From assembly GCA_022410635.1 (NCBI GenBank), contig JAJVDF010000859.1, positions 81,795 through 145,794 of the forward strand: DNA of 64,000 nt, written 5' to 3'. Below the pieces are notes generated by a model. That model was not told the origin of the DNA. It made no database searches and saw only the letters and a program-made list of their open reading frames with translations. Shown here in pieces: positions 57,590 to 64,000 of the stretch (positions are counted from its first letter, which is position 1; each line of letters starts with the position of its first letter). Origin of the DNA: Tretioscincus oriximinensis. Its lineage: Eukaryota; Chordata; Lepidosauria; Squamata; Gymnophthalmidae. The position numbers were made by a program, and so were the translations under genes.

Positions 57590-58633
57590 ATGAAAACTGT
57601 TCCATTTACAATCTCAGCTCCCACCATTTTTTTTAAATTTTAAGCATGGGAGCTACATACAAGTCATGATTCAGATCTTTAAACATTATTTGCATTGGCT
57701 ACACTAACTATAGTTAATTCTAGCCAGAAGAATGTTACCTGTTTCTGTCACATACTTGTGATAGACACAGAAAAGAACAGCACCTTTTAAATTCAAAGTA
57801 TCAGTGAATATTAGCCACGTATATATCAAGAATAAGTTCACACGAACAATGGCAGAAGCGTGTTTTGAGGTCCTGTTAGACTTTAACAAAAATGGCTTTA
57901 AAAAGATTTTTCCTTGTCAAATTGAGAATGCAGAGAACAGATCAAGGTCCCAACATGCTAAAGCATTATTCTCAATCTTGAACCCAACACAAATCTATTT
58001 AGATAAAAGGCTCTCACTCTTTTGTAATGTTAGTCTTTATACTTTGTTCATTTTGATTTGTGTATGGTCAAGGCCCAGAAATACGAAAGTGGTGGGTTCT
58101 GTAAACAAATTATATATCAAATGCAGCATTAATTTTCACAACGTCTAGTGCATCTTGATGAAGAGAAAGCGAGGGGAAACAAGCTCCTGCAATTTCCTGC
58201 CACAAAGGAGGTTCTTAATCCAGATTTGGACTATATTCAGAGCAGCAATAACCGCATGAATTCAACCAGACCGTGAAGCAGAAATACAAATGATTACTTA
58301 GATCAAATGCTTTGCAGGACTTCACAAACCTAGATAGTCATATTTAGAAAGACACTGGGTGATTCCATAGTGCATTTTAATCCTTCACAAGCATACAGTT
58401 GACAGCCTCTCCAATGTAAGAAAAATACATTCCCGTATGTATTCCTTATAGATGCCATGCTAGGTATTTGTACAGTAGAGAGAAACAAGTAATTCTCATT
58501 CTTTCCTCAGTTAGTCACAGAACACTGGTTTTTCTTTCTTTCGTCTCCACAGCTTAATAGGTCTTTCCCCACATTCAGTGCATTTCAGGAGAGAAGGTTA
58601 AAATCTTCCTAGAGACTCCCATAGATAGGTGAC

Positions 58634-63299
<4,666 letters not shown>

Positions 63300-63369
63300 C
63301 TAGCATAAAAATAGAAAAAACACAACTATTAGCTACAGTTATCTCTAATAGTAAAGTGAATTTGAGGGA

Positions 63370-63830
63370 TTGTTCCTGGTGTTGGGTCAGAAAGGAAAAA
63401 CAGGATTGTGGTTGATGCCCAACAGCTTTCCTATCCGAGCTATCTCAGATAGGATGGTGGAGGTGTCCTGTACAGTAGCATTGGGGGATTTTAACTTCCA
63501 CACTGTTCAGGATTTAGCCCCCGTGATAACCATGGGGCTATCTCAATATGTTATGGATCCTATTTGTGTGCAAGACATGGCCTTGACCTTGTTCTTGCTA
63601 TAAAATGGGAGAATGACACTCAGTTGGTAGACGGACTTGTAGTAATTCCGTTGTCTTGTATGGATCATTATCTGGTTGAAGTTGGGCGTATGGTATCTGT
63701 TCCTCACTGAAACATGGCCCATCCTTGGAAACATAATGGAATTTGATAGNTTCCTAACTGCAAACGTCTGTCTGACACATCTGATGCTTTTTTGTTGAGC
63801 CTCTGATCTCACTTTGGAATTGTGAGATAA
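63370..63830 (+). mobile_element. LINE endonuclease-domain remnant
   Basis: The plus strand encodes VALGDFNFH, the GDFN/H motif of an APE-type LINE endonuclease, then GLSQYVMDP and, after frameshifts, a WMDHYLVEV-like segment near the expected SDH position. Heavily decayed, no RT part in the window. It begins about 70 bp from an ALS2 exon. Confidence 0.55.
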
Positions 63831-64000
63831 GTGACCTCAAGAGTCCCTGGTATAGTGGGTGCAATGAAGCATGTGAGCTGATTGCTAGATGTTTAGGGAC
63901 CACTATGTCCTGTCTTGCCAGGGAGTGAGTGAGTTTGAATTATAGCTTGGATACATTTTAGACAAATCTATATATTTTATCTTTTATTGTTGTGATCCAA

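Noticed and set aside
57804..58148. 114-codon open frame antisense to the ALS2 3' UTR
   Set aside because: No recognisable domain; explained as chance opening opposite an untranslated region.

Overview
The window is a piece of a vertebrate nuclear genome, most likely a squamate reptile and possibly a gecko. Coding sequence is split into short exons with consensus GT/AG junctions. The non-coding sequence is crowded with tRNA-derived SINEs of squamate type, CR1/L2-clade LINE 3' ends, hAT and Tc1/mariner-like short DNA transposons, and microsatellites. Species cannot be fixed from sequence alone. Single N characters are scattered throughout, as in a draft assembly.

Three genes lie head to tail, all on the minus strand, so each reads from high to low coordinate. 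From right to left they are: (1) the last four coding exons of ALS2 (alsin), 63299 down to the stop at 58634, encoding most of the C-terminal VPS9 domain; (2) a complete MPP4 (palmitoylated membrane protein 4, a photoreceptor MAGUK), ATG at 52279 and stop at 18892, 20 coding exons totalling 1899 nt or 632 residues with L27, PDZ, SH3, HOOK and guanylate-kinase-like regions; (3) TMEM237 (ciliary transition-zone tetraspan protein), start codon at 11940 (or its copy at 13650), nine exons to 1151, with the remaining C-terminal exons beyond the left edge. Order and orientation match the human 2q33 cluster as I recall it. The exon chains were assembled by hand from splice sites, reading-frame phase and protein similarity; all phases close without a frameshift.

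Region by region: 1-9 kb holds TMEM237 exons 2-9 with intronic LINE fragments and a SPIN-like hAT element. 11.4-14.8 kb is a 1710-bp perfect tandem duplication carrying the GC-rich promoter and first exon of TMEM237; identical Ns and microsatellites in both copies make an assembly artefact a serious possibility. 15-18.6 kb is repeat-rich intergenic DNA. 18.6-52.3 kb is MPP4, whose introns hold a decayed LINE reverse transcriptase, two hAT-type elements with perfect 8-bp target duplications, and at least seven copies of a TA-flanked fold-back element. 52.3-57.6 kb is the MPP4-ALS2 intergenic region with a nested Tc1/mariner insertion. 57.6-64 kb is the ALS2 3' end.

The three genes are not known to work as a pathway; the link is conserved synteny (TMEM237 and MPP4 both matter in ciliated or photoreceptor cells, ALS2 in endosome traffic). 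No prokaryotic-style system, CRISPR array or new gene cluster was found. The main points of interest are the promoter/first-exon duplication, the frame-neutral microexon cassette in MPP4, an 11-nt microexon in TMEM237, and several transposon families.
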